Shown in pieces: positions 24,561 through 35,142 of a stretch of 64,000 nucleotides of DNA. Position numbers and translations under genes: made by a program. The notes below the pieces were generated by a model. That model was not told where the DNA came from. It saw only the letters and a program-made list of their open reading frames with translations, and did not search any database. The stretch spans positions 33,726,860 to 33,790,859 of the forward strand of contig CM053796.1 of NCBI GenBank assembly GCA_028671895.1, read 5' to 3'. How positions within the stretch are numbered: the stretch's first letter is position 1; the number at the start of each line of letters is the position of its first letter. This DNA is from Oenanthe sinensis (lineage: Eukaryota; Streptophyta; Magnoliopsida; Apiales; Apiaceae).

Positions 24561-25469
24561 TGTATTTCCAAATTTTCTAGCAATCAGAGCTAGAGATTCA
24601 TCCTCAAGTTGATCAAGTTCTTCCATTGAGTAGAATTCACTTTCGGATGAATTCATTTGAGTTGCACCAACTTCTGCAACAATACCCTGATCAATGACTT
24701 TGACTGAAGAAGATTCAATCATAGCTTCTCTGTATTCTGGTGCTTCTGCTACAAGAGCTGTAGACTTGCTGACCACCTTGCCTGTCCCATATATTTTTTT
24801 CTGTTGAATCTGCTCTAACTCATAGGTCTTCAGTATGCCATAAAGTCTTTCCAATGAAATTTCATTCATGTCTCTTGACTCCCTGATGGCAGTAATCCTA
24901 TGCTTTAAGTGAACTGGCATTGTCAGCAAAAACTTCTTATTGATCTCATTCTTCGTATAGTGTTTGCCATTGAGATTTAGATCATTTATCAGTTTGTTGT
25001 ATCTCTCAAAAATATCAGAGATACCTTCTCCGGGATTTGATCTAAAATGCTCATATTGAGACGTTAAGATTTCCAATCTGTTCTCCCTCACTTCTTCTGT
25101 TCCTTCATTCAGTATCTCTATCGTTTCCCAGATGTGTTTAGCATCTTTGCAATTAACAACATGATTGTACGTTCTGAGATTAAGCGATTCCACCAAAATT
25201 AATTGCAGGCTGGTGTCCAATGAATCCAGTTCCTTTTCTATTTCAGTGTACTCAGAAATATCTTTTTTAAATTGTCTGTGCGGAATAAGTACACCATCTT
25301 TCATATGCTCGGGAATGATTATTATTGGAACAGCAACACCAGTCTTCAAAATATCCTTGTACTTAGTGTTTGCATTTCGAAAAAACAAAGTCATCTTCCT
25401 CTTCCAAAGATTATAATTATCTTTATCAAATAGAAGAATTTTAATGCTACTCACTCTTTGAGTACTCGT
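24561..25469 (-). pseudogene. Copia-type gag, truncated, start codon lost
   Basis: It encodes a retroviral-like capsid protein (UBN2/gag type) beginning SSIKILLFDKDNYNLWKRKM, with the family words ETIEILNEGTEEV and FERYNKLINDLNLNGK. The frame is open throughout, but the start is ACG (25467-25469) where the sister copy at 40267 has ATG. The frame ends at KFGNTRF, then runs about 24 codons into LTR sequence and stops at 24489. The CCHC zinc knuckle present in the sister copy has been deleted. Not expected to function. Confidence 0.85.
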
Positions 25470-25496
25470 TTTAAAATAATGGGAGATTAAAAAGAT

Positions 25497-25790
25497 TTGA
25501 GATTTTTAGGAATCAAAGAGATTTCGAATTTATAAGAAATTAAAATTTTCAAATTTTTTTAAAGAATTAAAAATTTCGAATTTTTAATGAATTAAAAGTT
25601 TTGAAATTTTTAGGAGTTAAATAGATTTTGAATTTTTAATAAATTAAAAGTTTCGAATTTTTAATAAATTAAAAGTTTCGAATTTTTAATAAATTAAAAT
25701 CTTCGAATTTTTAATAAATTAAAAGTTTTGAATTTTTAATAAATTAAAAGTTTCGAATTTTTAATAAATTAAAAATGTTAGGATCTTGAT
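25497..25790. repeat. 25-bp minisatellite in the gag leader
   Basis: About ten copies of a unit close to TTTCGAATTTTTAATAAATT-AAAAG, with the right-hand copies most alike. It lies between primer-binding site and gag. The sister element has a different AT-rich repeat in the same place (40140-40250). Confidence 0.85.
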
Positions 25791-25807
25791 TTTTATGTCA
25801 ATCAGAT

Positions 25808-25820
25808 GGCTCGGATACCA
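25808..25820 (-). other. Primer-binding site of the copia derivative
   Basis: The minus strand reads TGGTATCCGAGCC, two bases after the LTR end CTAACA. It is complementary to an initiator tRNA-Met type 3' end. Confidence 0.85.
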
Positions 25821-25822
25821 AT

Positions 25823-27173
25823 TGTTAGGTCCAAATGATTGTAGAAGGGGGGTTGAATACAATCATTTATAAATATTAAATTCTGTTTCAGATAATTTTT
25901 TATTAAACAATTTTAATTATTATCACGAAATAATAATCAAAGAAACACAGTTCAAGTAAAATACTTATATTAAACTTGAGGTGGGTTACGAGATTAAATC
26001 AGAAAATATTCACTAATTAGCTCTTAAAATTTTAGAGTAAATTTGACATGAAATACTCTTGAATTTTTGTTTTTAGCCAAATAGAATGTGAATTGAATTG
26101 TGTTGTAAAGCTTCTGATCAACTCCTGCATTTATAGGCAAATCTGTACTCGAGAGACTTTTTCTGCTCGGGGAGACTTTTTCTCCTCGGGGAGACTTTTT
26201 TTCGGCTGGAAGACTTTCTTTTGGGAGACTTTTCTAGCTTAGGAAGACTTTTGAAATCTGAGAGACTGTTTTAAATAATACTCGGGAAGACATTTAATCA
26301 AGAGGGAGACTTATATCACTCGGGGAGACTTTTAATCAAAAGTCTTCCCGAGATTTTCATTCTGCCGACTTGCATGACATATGTAATGTATCTTCTGTCT
26401 TCTTCTTTCTTTTTTTGTCTTCTTTTTAATTTAAATTCTATTTGTTTTATTATATATCTTATACATTAAATTAATTCTTTTTGAATTAATCTAAGTAAAT
26501 AGGATACATAATAAATTATCTTTTTGATAATAGAATTAAATTAAAATCTTCTTCATTTTAAAATAATTCTAAATTAATTAATTTCTTAATCAATTTAAGA
26601 AATAAATTAATTCTGATTGAATTAATTTACCAATTAAATTAACTAAATAATTTAATCAATTAATAGAGAATTAAATTAAAGTCTTGACTCCACAACTCTT
26701 GATGATATAATTTTAAATCTTCTGTCTTCACACCAATGTCTGTAGCTGACCATTTCTTCTGTAATAAAGAACATTCTCTGTATTTTGCCAACACTCTGTG
26801 TACTGTCTGGTTCACGAGTGATTCACAACAAATAAAATTTTCACTTGACTTTTATAATGGTTCACTTCTGCTTCTTCTAATTTGACTATTTCTGTTGTCA
26901 CACAATATTGGAATCTTCTGACATTGTAGTTTCTTCAAACTTAAATACTCCACTGAGGCATGATCAATTAAATTGAGCTTTTTTCAATGTAGTATTGCTT
27001 CAAGTCTGTAGATTGACTTTGATCTTCTTTTTCTTGTCAAATAATACTTGCTGAAGATTCCCGTGACAGATAATATATTTACTTACAAATTATCTATGTT
27101 TGTGTTGAGTTGTCATTTCGCTAAACAAATAGGTTTTTAAACATATGTCTTTCAATAATTGTCATAGATAACA
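25823..27173 (-). repeat. 5' LTR of the copia derivative
   Basis: About 1351 bp from TGTTATCTATGAC (minus) to GACCTAACA. The TATA box (TATAAAT) is at 26129-26135. Directly upstream of it lies a tandem array (26147-26345). The upstream end shares words with the other copia LTR, for example CCTATTTGT and ATGACAACTCAAC. Confidence 0.8.
26147..26345 (-). repeat. U3 tandem array of an AAGTCTCCCCGAG-like motif
   Basis: On the minus strand about ten diverged copies of AAAGTCTCCCCGAG are spaced 15-30 bp apart, plus one inverted copy (AAGTCTTCCCGAG on the plus strand at about 26340). The array ends about 12 bp from the TATA box, where enhancer-type U3 repeats would lie. Confidence 0.8.
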
Positions 27174-28930
27174 TAATACTAAAAGTATAAATTATTTCTA
27201 TACAGGCTTACAACACATTTTAATTGATATTTGACTTTTTAATATGTAGTTTAAAGTGCAGAAAAGTCATACTTATATATATTTTTTAATTTTAATGTTA
27301 ATATAGAATAAAAATTTAGAATTTAAACTTTAATTTGATATAAGAATTAAAATTATTTATTAAGTATAACCATTATTTTTTTATACCTCAATATACGTGT
27401 TAAAAGGTCAAAAAACAGAGAGAATATTATTTTTTAAATCAGTAATCTTTATATATATATATATAAATATTATAAATTATTGTATACTATATAAATACAT
27501 TTTTTTGTAATTGTGTTGGATTAATACAGATACACATAAATGAATAGTAATAAATTCGTAAATTCAACTAAATGAGGCCAGGGACCAGAGAGAGTTGAGG
27601 GCTACTAATAATATGATTATGGGCAATAATACATCACTGTCTTATTAATGTGTTGACAACAAATCCAACTCAGTGTTGATCTTTAATCCACTTGCAAATT
27701 ACCCTTAATTGCCCCTTGGCTTACCCTAAACAACAACGTGAAACCACCAAATGTCTCCAAAGAGTAACCAAAAAATTCGGACATGCTAACTTAAGTTTTG
27801 CCGGCCTATTAAACACCGTTATGTTTACAAATTCATATGGATAATGTGTTAAGAAAAATACTACTCTCATTATAATAAATCAACTCCGTTATGTTTACAA
27901 AATTATATTGATAATGGATAAAGTATAAAATAAATAAATACTATTTTATTATAATAATCATACATATATTTTAATAGGTATTCTGAATTATATTTTAATT
28001 TTTAGAAGGGGAAGATTTTCGTTATATTGCCATTTTTTCCTCGAATTTAGTTTACTTACATTTCAACCTCAACACCCATTTTCAATTTTTTAGACAATTT
28101 AATGGATGGGACGTATATTTCCCATTCAAGTACTCGTCGTTATTTATTATGAATTATTAATTTAAGATTTTACTGTATCTAAAATTTCAGAAAAAACCAA
28201 GCAAACCAGATTTCTTCAGGATTCTAAGATACCCGATTTTTTTTTAAAAAAAATTGTATCAGGTTTCGTTTGAATACAAGGCCCGTTTAAGGGCGTGGAC
28301 TGAGTCGGTCTTTTAAAAATTTATATATTAATATTTTTAGAATTTATGAATAATATTACATAATTTATAATTTTTATTAAAAATATCGGAGATTTTTTTT
28401 AGCTTTTTACAAAAACACATAATTCATCTAGCTAGGTTTTAATTAAGAATATCAATTTTTAGTTACTATTCATTAAGATAAAAATCATATATAATAGTAT
28501 TTTTGGATTATAATTGGTATTTTATTTAATCTACTCACCATTTATCTATTCTTCATTTTATTTGAATTATAATATTATTATTAATAGATTTTTTATAACA
28601 ATATAAATTGACGACAGTTGATTACTCCGATAAAAAATGACCGAGTAGTTAACGGATTGATGAACTTTGATTTTATTGGCACACTAATAAAAGGATGTTG
28701 CATTACTAAACTTAATCAATCTGTATAATGAATTAACTAAATTTTGATATGGGGGCATATTAGGGGTAGGTTCTGGGTCGGGGTTGGTGTCGGATCGGAT
28801 TGTACCTAATTGTTTTGCTTTAATTTTTTCCTAACCCTAATTCTAACCCGTACCTACCGGGTTCGTGTGGGGTTTCGGGTCAATTTCGGTTTCACCACCT
28901 CTACTTTTTTTTAGAGTGATTGAAAATATA
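27174..28930. other. Unassigned AT-rich intergenic DNA
   Basis: No open frame or repeat element that I can support. Short homopurine and TA tracts only. Confidence 0.5.
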
Positions 28931-29273
28931 CTCCTATATTATATTGTCCCGATTTATATGAACCGATTGTTTTTGCACAAATTTTAAGATAAAAGGATTC
29001 ATTTCTTTTTCAATGTATAATATGTATTGTACCCATTTTATCATGTGTAAAAAGGGCATGTATAAAATATTGTTATTACTATTAAATAATTATGAAGAAC
29101 TAACGAGTCACATGAAAGTTACTTTATTGTACTTTAATTTAGTTATTTTAAACATAAAGTATTTCAAAACTAGGGTTATAAATAGAAAATAACAAAGAAA
29201 ATAAATTATTTAACTAACATTTTCTTAAGATGTGTAATTTTTCAAAAGATAAACAAAAAAGGGACGGAAGGAG
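28931..29273. mobile_element. Old Stowaway MITE
   Basis: TA-CTCCTATATTATATTGTCCC at the left and GGGACGGAAGGAG-TA at the right, an inverted pair of the CTCCNTNCGTCCC type with TA on both sides. The arms are strongly diverged. Confidence 0.65.
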
Positions 29274-29957
29274 TATTAAAATAATTGATTTTAAAATTAA
29301 ATAAATGACATAATATATGATTTTTTTATCTCAATGAATAGTGATAAAAAAAATTAATGGACTCAACCATTGCATATATTTTTTGCAAATAAGTGATTTT
29401 AATATGAATAATAATTAACTCAATCAATTAAATTGATAAATTGATGGACTCTAGGTGTGCATATGCTCAGATGTTGGTTATTTGCATTCTTAAAATATGT
29501 ATCCCTCTTTTTTCCTTTTTCATTATTTATATATAATACATATTTAATAAATATGTATATATCCAAATAACAAATGCATATCTATCAATATTTTTTATGA
29601 GAATTGTCAAAAAGTATATATTTGTTAACAATCTCTTTAATAAATTATGTTTAACTATATATATGTTATTGTGAAGAAAAAAAACTATCTATATGTTATA
29701 ATTTTACCATTATATTTACTGATATATATTTATATAACAACAAATGTATATACAAATTCTTTTACCTGAATTTTTTTTGCTTCAGAAATTGGTCATAGTT
29801 ATATTTAATTACATCCATATGACAACTTGTGTTAATGAATATAATATTGAATGAACGGGAAAAGATCACCCCGATCCCAATAGATTAACATAAAACTGTA
29901 TCATTATCACATTATATCAGCTACCAATAACGACTTCTAAGTTCTATCTTGTACATA

Positions 29958-30194
29958 CTCCCTTCGTAGTAGTCTTTTTTTATTTTTTTTATGGTCAAAT
30001 TAACTAGTATTTGAATAACATTAAAAATTATTATTTTATAATTTTAGAAAATTAAAAAATAAATTTTAAAATAGATTATATATATTTTTTAATAACATAA
30101 AATTTTAATTTTTTTCAATAATATATTATATATAAATTGTAAAATATGAGTTAGTTTGACCGAAAATAAAGTTGACAATAAAATGGACGGACAC
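29958..30194. mobile_element. Old Stowaway-like MITE
   Basis: The left end is TA-CTCCCTTCGTAGTAGTC and the right end is near GGACGGACACTC-TA. Internal inverted words ATGGTCAAATTAACTAG and GTTAGTTTGACCG support a foldback. The right terminus is uncertain by a few bases. Confidence 0.55.
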
Positions 30195-30837
30195 TCTACC
30201 CTAGTTTGCCCGGTCGTAACTCGTAAAACGAATCTGCTAATACTTTCAAAGGCTCTCTGACTTGTTTGAATATGCTGTTTTTATTACTATCTTATAGTCA
30301 ACGGGTTCAACAAACTTGGGAGATATTATATCCACCATTTTGATAATATATTACATATGGATGACCCGAGAACCGGGACGAGATTATCATTTATATTATT
30401 CAATCGTGTTATTTGTTAATGAATTAAATAAGAGTTTCAATGAATTTTTTTTAAAAAAAACATAAACAACCACTAATTAAATATGCCGAAAGAAGGCACC
30501 CGTTATTTCGGCAAATATACATCACACTCTAAATGTGCTAAAAACAACCCAATTGGTCATCATTTCCAGAAAGTACATCACGTTAGGAAATTGTCACCAT
30601 CTTTCTATACTATCCCAATTGGTCATCATTTCAATAATTAACGTCGAGTCCACGTTTTCTAATGGAAGATATACTATACTCGGAGTTCATATGGAGCTCG
30701 CCGTACGTAACATTTATTTAATTACTTTCATTCACATTGTTGACCAAGAGGCCTGCATCATTTTGTAACTACTACATAAAATCTACAATATTTATATACA
30801 AGCATATACATCTCTCTTCATTCACAAAGATTCAATC
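30195..30837. promoter_or_regulatory. Upstream region of the F-box gene
   Basis: Contains TATA-like stretches (TTTATATAC near 791-799 of the 30000 block, and ATATACTATAC near 30667), but none can be singled out. GGTCATCATTTC-CA-like words occur twice (30556 and 30621), a short duplication. Confidence 0.35.
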
Positions 30838-31878
30838 ATGTCTTCTTACAATTATGATCATCACAACGAGAGAAACACTTCTTCCATTCTCGATATTCAT
30901 TCCGATATTTTTCGAACCCATATTTTGACCCGGCTTGATGGTTCCAGTTTGGTTTCTGCAGGATCTGCATCTTCTGAGTTAAACAAGTTCTGTAAGGACG
31001 AGAATCTGTGGAAAAACATATGCAATTCCACTTGGCCTTCCACGGATGATCGTCGTGTTCTCGATGTTATTGCCACTTTTCCGGCTGGCTATCGTTCATT
31101 TTTCTCCGATTGTTACCCATCTTTAGACCACAGCCCGAACCCAAAGGTCTACCTTGTCGATCAAGAAATAGGCCATCATCGTTCATTGAAAATATCAGAA
31201 TTGATCTCAGCCGTTGATATTCACTACGACAACAAATTAATATATTCCAAGGTACATGTCACAGAAACATCCACTGATTGGTTTTTATCTTCTCCTTTTC
31301 GGGTAGATCTTCTCGACCCGAAAGAAACCATTCCAACACCAGTACAGGTGTTGGAAGGTAACGCGGATTTATTCCGCTCTCAGCTCGACCAAAATCTGAC
31401 TTTAAGTTGGATTCTGGTCGACCCTATTAGTCAAAGGGCTGCAAACCTATCAAGTCTGACACCAGTGTCAGTCGAACGTCACTGGCTAAATGAAGACGTC
31501 AGGGCCCTTTACGAGACATCATTACCAGGCTTTTTTGTCGAAAAATCATCGGAGTTCGTGCAGTGTAGCATAGTGGTGGTATGTGGTGGAACAGGAGGTG
31601 ACTTACAGGTCAAGGAAGTGAGCTTGCAAGTACAAGACATGGACGGAAAGAGTTTGAATGGAAGGGATAGTTTAGTGCTTTTGCATGAAGCCATGGAAGG
31701 TCAAAGAAAAAAGAAGGGAAAGAGAGAGGAGGAGAGAGAGAGGCATGAAGAGTTCATGGAGATGAGGAGAGAGAGAGGAGAGAGAAAGCAAAAGAAAGAG
31801 AGGAGGATGGAGATGGTGTGTATGTTAACTGGGGTTACTATTTTCATGGCTTTTTGTGGGTTACTTTGGTTAAGATGA
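30838..31878 (+). CDS. F-box protein with C-terminal membrane segment (At2g27310/CFB-like)
   Basis: Intronless, 346 aa, with an ATG start (MSSYNYDHHNERNTS). The F-box is at about residues 17-66: LDIHSDIFRTHILTRLDGSS, then LWKNICNSTWP, which would bind SKP1 in an SCF ubiquitin ligase. A long unannotated substrate-side domain follows. Residues about 285-325 are almost all Lys, Arg and Glu, probably a helix. The last about 20 residues (VCMLTGVTIFMAFCGLLWL) form one hydrophobic segment, so the protein could be tail-anchored. This layout fits the small plant family of At2g27310, At2g36090 and the cytokinin-induced F-box gene CFB. Substrate unknown. No breaks seen; it looks intact. It lies divergently from nicalin. 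Confidence 0.9.
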   Translation: MSSYNYDHHNERNTSSILDIHSDIFRTHILTRLDGSSLVSAGSASSELNKFCKDENLWKNICNSTWPSTDDRRVLDVIATFPAGYRSFFSDCYPSLDHSPNPKVYLVDQEIGHHRSLKISELISAVDIHYDNKLIYSKVHVTETSTDWFLSSPFRVDLLDPKETIPTPVQVLEGNADLFRSQLDQNLTLSWILVDPISQRAANLSSLTPVSVERHWLNEDVRALYETSLPGFFVEKSSEFVQCSIVVVCGGTGGDLQVKEVSLQVQDMDGKSLNGRDSLVLLHEAMEGQRKKKGKREEERERHEEFMEMRRERGERKQKKERRMEMVCMLTGVTIFMAFCGLLWLR

Positions 31879-33044
31879 GAGGTTGTAACATTACAGTTTT
31901 GACAGTTACTATAAAGGAAAACGAATAGGTCAACCTGTTTTATATAATACGTATATATAATACTCGATATGTAAATGAAATAAACTGAGTAAGCAAAGAT
32001 TATGCAAAAACGTTGGATTGCTTTTTTATTAATCAGCTCATACAAGACTATATAAAGCTGGAAATATATGTGTAAACAGATTGCTAACAAACAGGACCAT
32101 TAACCAGATAAACCACAGAGCACCTGCAGAATTCAAGAACAACAGCTATATTTGAGATTATTATTGCAACACAACCAAGGAACGAATCAAAAACAGTACC
32201 TGTATTCAGTACAACATATATTTTGAATTATTATTCATTTCTTCTTTTATAAAAACAGTGAGTAATAAATTAATTACCACTATTTAGAAAATGTTAAGCT
32301 ATATATGAGGTCTCAATATTCGTAATGAAGTTTCAGAATTATTCAGCCTATTAATTATTTCCGAAACATATATCATTATCATAATTGATAATTAGGTCCA
32401 CAAGTGTCTAATGCGCGTCTAAAAAGACCAAATTACCAGAGTTTAATTAGTCCAATTATTCGAAGCAGCCAACAAACCTAATTTACACCCTTATTAATAT
32501 CAGTTGATATATATATGTGTGTGCTTTAAGCAACGAAAATATTAGTTGATATTCATGTGCTTGAAGCAACAAACAAATTTTATTCAAATCTTAACTAATA
32601 TACTATCAGTCTATTAGGGCCGTTCCGGATTGGAGGAGACCCAAAGTGAAAATTTTAAATGGTCTCTTAATATTTTTTTACCAATATGACTATAAAAAAA
32701 TCATATGATATAACAGTAGTTTACTGTTAATTTTTTCAAATGTTCACATATTTCCACAAAAAATTTATCAAGTTTTCTTAAAATTAAAGCCTATTTTTTT
32801 CGATAATAAAATTATCCATAATTCCTATTTTTGATTTTTCTAACTTATCAACTCATTTCCTTTTCTTCTCTTTTCACATCCGATAATTAATTTTTAGGTA
32901 ATATCATATATATAAATCACCTAAAATATATAGATAGTCCGAGTCCAAAATTCACCTTGAAAGTTTGAAAAATAATGAATCTTTACCGTTGTGAATGACT
33001 TGACAATTTCAAGTCGAGTCGACTAATCCGGTATATTTTTCACG
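31879..33044. other. 3' flank of the F-box gene, otherwise unassigned
   Basis: No second gene is supported. Open frames on the other strand here only mirror the Arg/Glu-rich end of the F-box gene or AT-rich spacer. Confidence 0.5.
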
Positions 33045-33061
33045 TTCATAGGAATGCGTCT

Positions 33062-33424
33062 ATGTTTCTGCTTTACGAATATGATATTTTTTGGGCATTT
33101 CTAATAATATCAAGTCTTATTCCTATTTTGGCATTTTTCGTTTCCGGAGTTTTAGCCCCAATTAACAAATGGTCGTCTGAGAAACTTTCTAGTTATGAAT
33201 CAGGTATAGAACCAATGAGAAACACTTGGTTATAATTTAGAATCCGTTATTATATGTTTGCTCTAGTTTTTGTTGTTTTTAATGTTGAAATGGTTTTTCT
33301 TTATCCATGGGCAATGAGTTTCGATGTATTAGGTGTATCTATATTTGTAGAAGTTTTAATTTTCGTGCTTATCTTAATTGTTTTAGTTTATGCATGGCGA
33401 AAAGGGGCATTGTAATGGTCTTAG
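33062..33424 (+). pseudogene. ndhC: ndhC plastid pseudogene (NADH dehydrogenase-like subunit 3)
   Basis: Full length (121 codons including the stop, no net indel), starting MFLLYEYDIFWAFLIISS. It contains FRIRYYMFALVFVV and VYAWRKGAL. In-frame TAA codons replace a Gln codon (after NTWL) and a Glu codon (before the final WS). The region around NTWL also shows several G-to-A type differences from the usual plastid protein. In chloroplasts NdhC is a membrane subunit of the NDH complex; here it is not expressible. Confidence 0.95.
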
Positions 33425-33974
33425 CTCCTAAACATTCAGACAATAAAAAGAAAAAAGAATATTGAGACAATTATGAATTCCATCGAGTTTCCCTTACTTG
33501 ATCGAACAACCCAAAATTCAGTTATTTCAACTACATTAAACGATCTTTCAAATTGGTCAAGACTTTCTAGTTTATGGCCTCTTCTCTATGGTACCAGTTG
33601 TTGCTTCATTGAAGTTGCTTCACTAATAGGCTCACGATTCGACTTTGATCGTTATGGACTAGTCCCAAGATCAAGTCCTAGACAAACGGACCTTATTTTA
33701 ACGGCCGGAACAGTAACAATGAAAACGACTCCTTCTTTGGTGAGATTATATGAACAAATGCCTGAACCAAAATATGTTATTGTTACGGGAGCATGTATAA
33801 TTTCAGGGGGATGTTCAGTACTGATTCTTATAGTACTGTTCATGGAGTCGATAAGTTAATTCCTGTAGATGTCTATTTGCAAGGTTGTCCACCAAAATCG
33901 GAAGCAGTTATAGATGCTATAACAAAACTTCGTAAGAAAATATCTCGAGAAATCTATGAAGATAGAATTAAGTC
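33416..33974 (+). pseudogene. ndhK: ndhK plastid pseudogene, 3' truncated
   Basis: It starts at the ATG overlapping the ndhC end (MVLAPKHSDNKKKK), meets a stop near 33463, then reads MNSIEFPLLDRTTQNSVIST and the Fe-S region LYGTSCCFIEVASLIGSRF. A one-base loss in a G run near 33808 shifts the frame; the other frame continues GMFSTDSYSTV and CPPKSEAVIDAI. The homology ends at EIYEDRIKS, losing the C-terminal part. Not functional. Confidence 0.95.
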
Positions 33975-34536
33975 ACCCACGCTCGGGGTCGAGAACTGGT
34001 TCAAAAGTAAAAGGTGGTCCAAAACGAGCTAACGCGAGTTTTCGAACGACGTTTTTCCCATTTTTGAGCATCATTGAGATAAGATTTTCCCCGAACCATT
34101 GACCCTTGTTCACAAAATATATATGTCTATTAGATTATTGAGCCATAAAATATAAGTTTAAAGACTTCAATTCTTTCACAATTTCTCATTAAACCTAAAA
34201 TAGTATATTAATATTATTTTGATATAATACATATATAATTAAATATCAGTTGAACTCTATTTTTTTTAATAATTAAATATCAGTTCTTGATCAATTTTTG
34301 ACAGTTCTCTACTAAAGTTACTTTATTCATTTTCTGAGTTCTCGACCATTCAAAATTGATTACAATTCTAGTCAAGTTGTCTAAGTCATATAACTAGCAA
34401 AGTAGATCTAACATTTCATTTCGATGCTTAATTGCAAACTCAAAGAACTTTTACTCTCAACATCTACACTCGAATTCTCTTTTATTTTCTTCTAAACTCT
34501 TTCATTTCTTCACTTCTCCTTTTTACACATTATTCA
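33975..34536. other. Unassigned DNA before the retroelement accessory frame
   Basis: The last 120 bases are C/T-rich and look like a leader for the frame starting at 34537. The left part, after the plastid segment, is not recognised. Confidence 0.4.
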
Positions 34537-35142
34537 ATGGTATCTTCGAGCTCCAACCCTGCAACAAAAGTGTATGTTATTCCTGAAACAAATTTCCTTG
34601 CCATTGCTAGAGATGCTGATGTTAAGCCACAGTACAAGTGCTTCACCATATTTCTCATTGATTCTTACTTGAAGTAAACATTGTTGACCAACCCTCCATT
34701 GTACTTGGACATTCTAAAGCAGTTTTGGAACACTGCCAACTGAGAGGAGGTTGCTTTGGAAGATAGGTGCTCGAAGATTCTAGTGACCTGGAGAATTCAA
34801 GAAAAAGAAATAATCTTCAATAAAAATGATGTCAATGCAAGCCTCTCACTCCCAACTGAAGAGTTTAATTAAAAGCCAACTGAAAGTGATCTTCTAGATT
34901 TCATGGAGTTCATTAGATATTCAGACACAGTTGAGAAATGTGTTGATGACAAGAAGTACAAGCTGGGTAAGATCAACAAGAAGTATGTAAGGAAGGAATG
35001 GTCATTCCTATTTGACACTCTACTCAGGGAGTTCACCTGCAGGAAAACTGGCTTTGATCAAATTAGTTCCATTGCCTTGAAGCTGGCCTACTTATTGTCT
35101 TACAACTTGAAGCTCAATGTTGGGTTTTTGTCCTATTATTAA
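34537..35142 (+). pseudogene. Retroelement accessory (3') ORF, N-terminal part, three stops
   Basis: It starts MVSSSSNPATKVYVIPETNF. One reading frame is kept for 600 bp with only nonsense changes (TAA at 34675, TGA near 34741, TAA near 34868). It includes LDILKQFWNTAN, YVRKEWSFLFDTLLREFTC and SIALKLAYLLSYNL. These words are typical of an uncharacterised extra protein found in many plant copia-type (Sirevirus-like) elements between pol and the 3' LTR. Function unknown. The rest of the protein resumes at 36580 after an insertion of about 1.4 kb. Confidence 0.65.

Larger units (their letters stand above)
24241..27173 (-). mobile_element. Copia-type retrotransposon deletion derivative
   Basis: Read on the minus strand: 5' LTR 27173-25823, primer-binding site 25820-25808, repetitive leader, gag 25469-24561, then directly the TATA-R-U5 part of the 3' LTR (24560-24241). 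Pol, the polypurine tract and the U3 of the 3' LTR are missing. Termini are TGTTAT..CTAACA. A possible target duplication TAAT (24237-24240 and 27174-27177) is only 4 bp. The gag and LTR architecture match the element at 38346-41798, so the two are relatives. Confidence 0.85.
33045..33974 (+). other. Nuclear plastid DNA (NUPT) carrying ndhC-ndhK
   Basis: About 930 bp keep plastid gene order, including the overlap of the ndhC end and ndhK start. It begins a few bases before the ndhC ATG and stops inside ndhK near 33974, where the sequence changes to unrelated DNA. Stop codons and frameshifts in both genes show that this is not an active plastid copy. Confidence 0.95.

Noticed and set aside
24236..27178. 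A 5-bp target duplication around the copia derivative
   Set aside because: Only TAAT (4 bp) matches in the expected places; the fifth base differs, and AT-rich flanks make chance likely.
31701..32090. A 129-codon hydrophobic frame on the minus strand overlapping the end of the F-box gene
   Set aside because: It is the mirror of the Arg/Glu-rich coding end (giving Ser/Phe/Leu-rich translation) plus AT-rich flank. No start context or homology.
33062..33974. Functional ndhC and ndhK, or the window being plastid DNA
   Set aside because: Both genes carry stops or frameshifts and the segment is bounded by nuclear-type sequence with introns and transposons on both sides.
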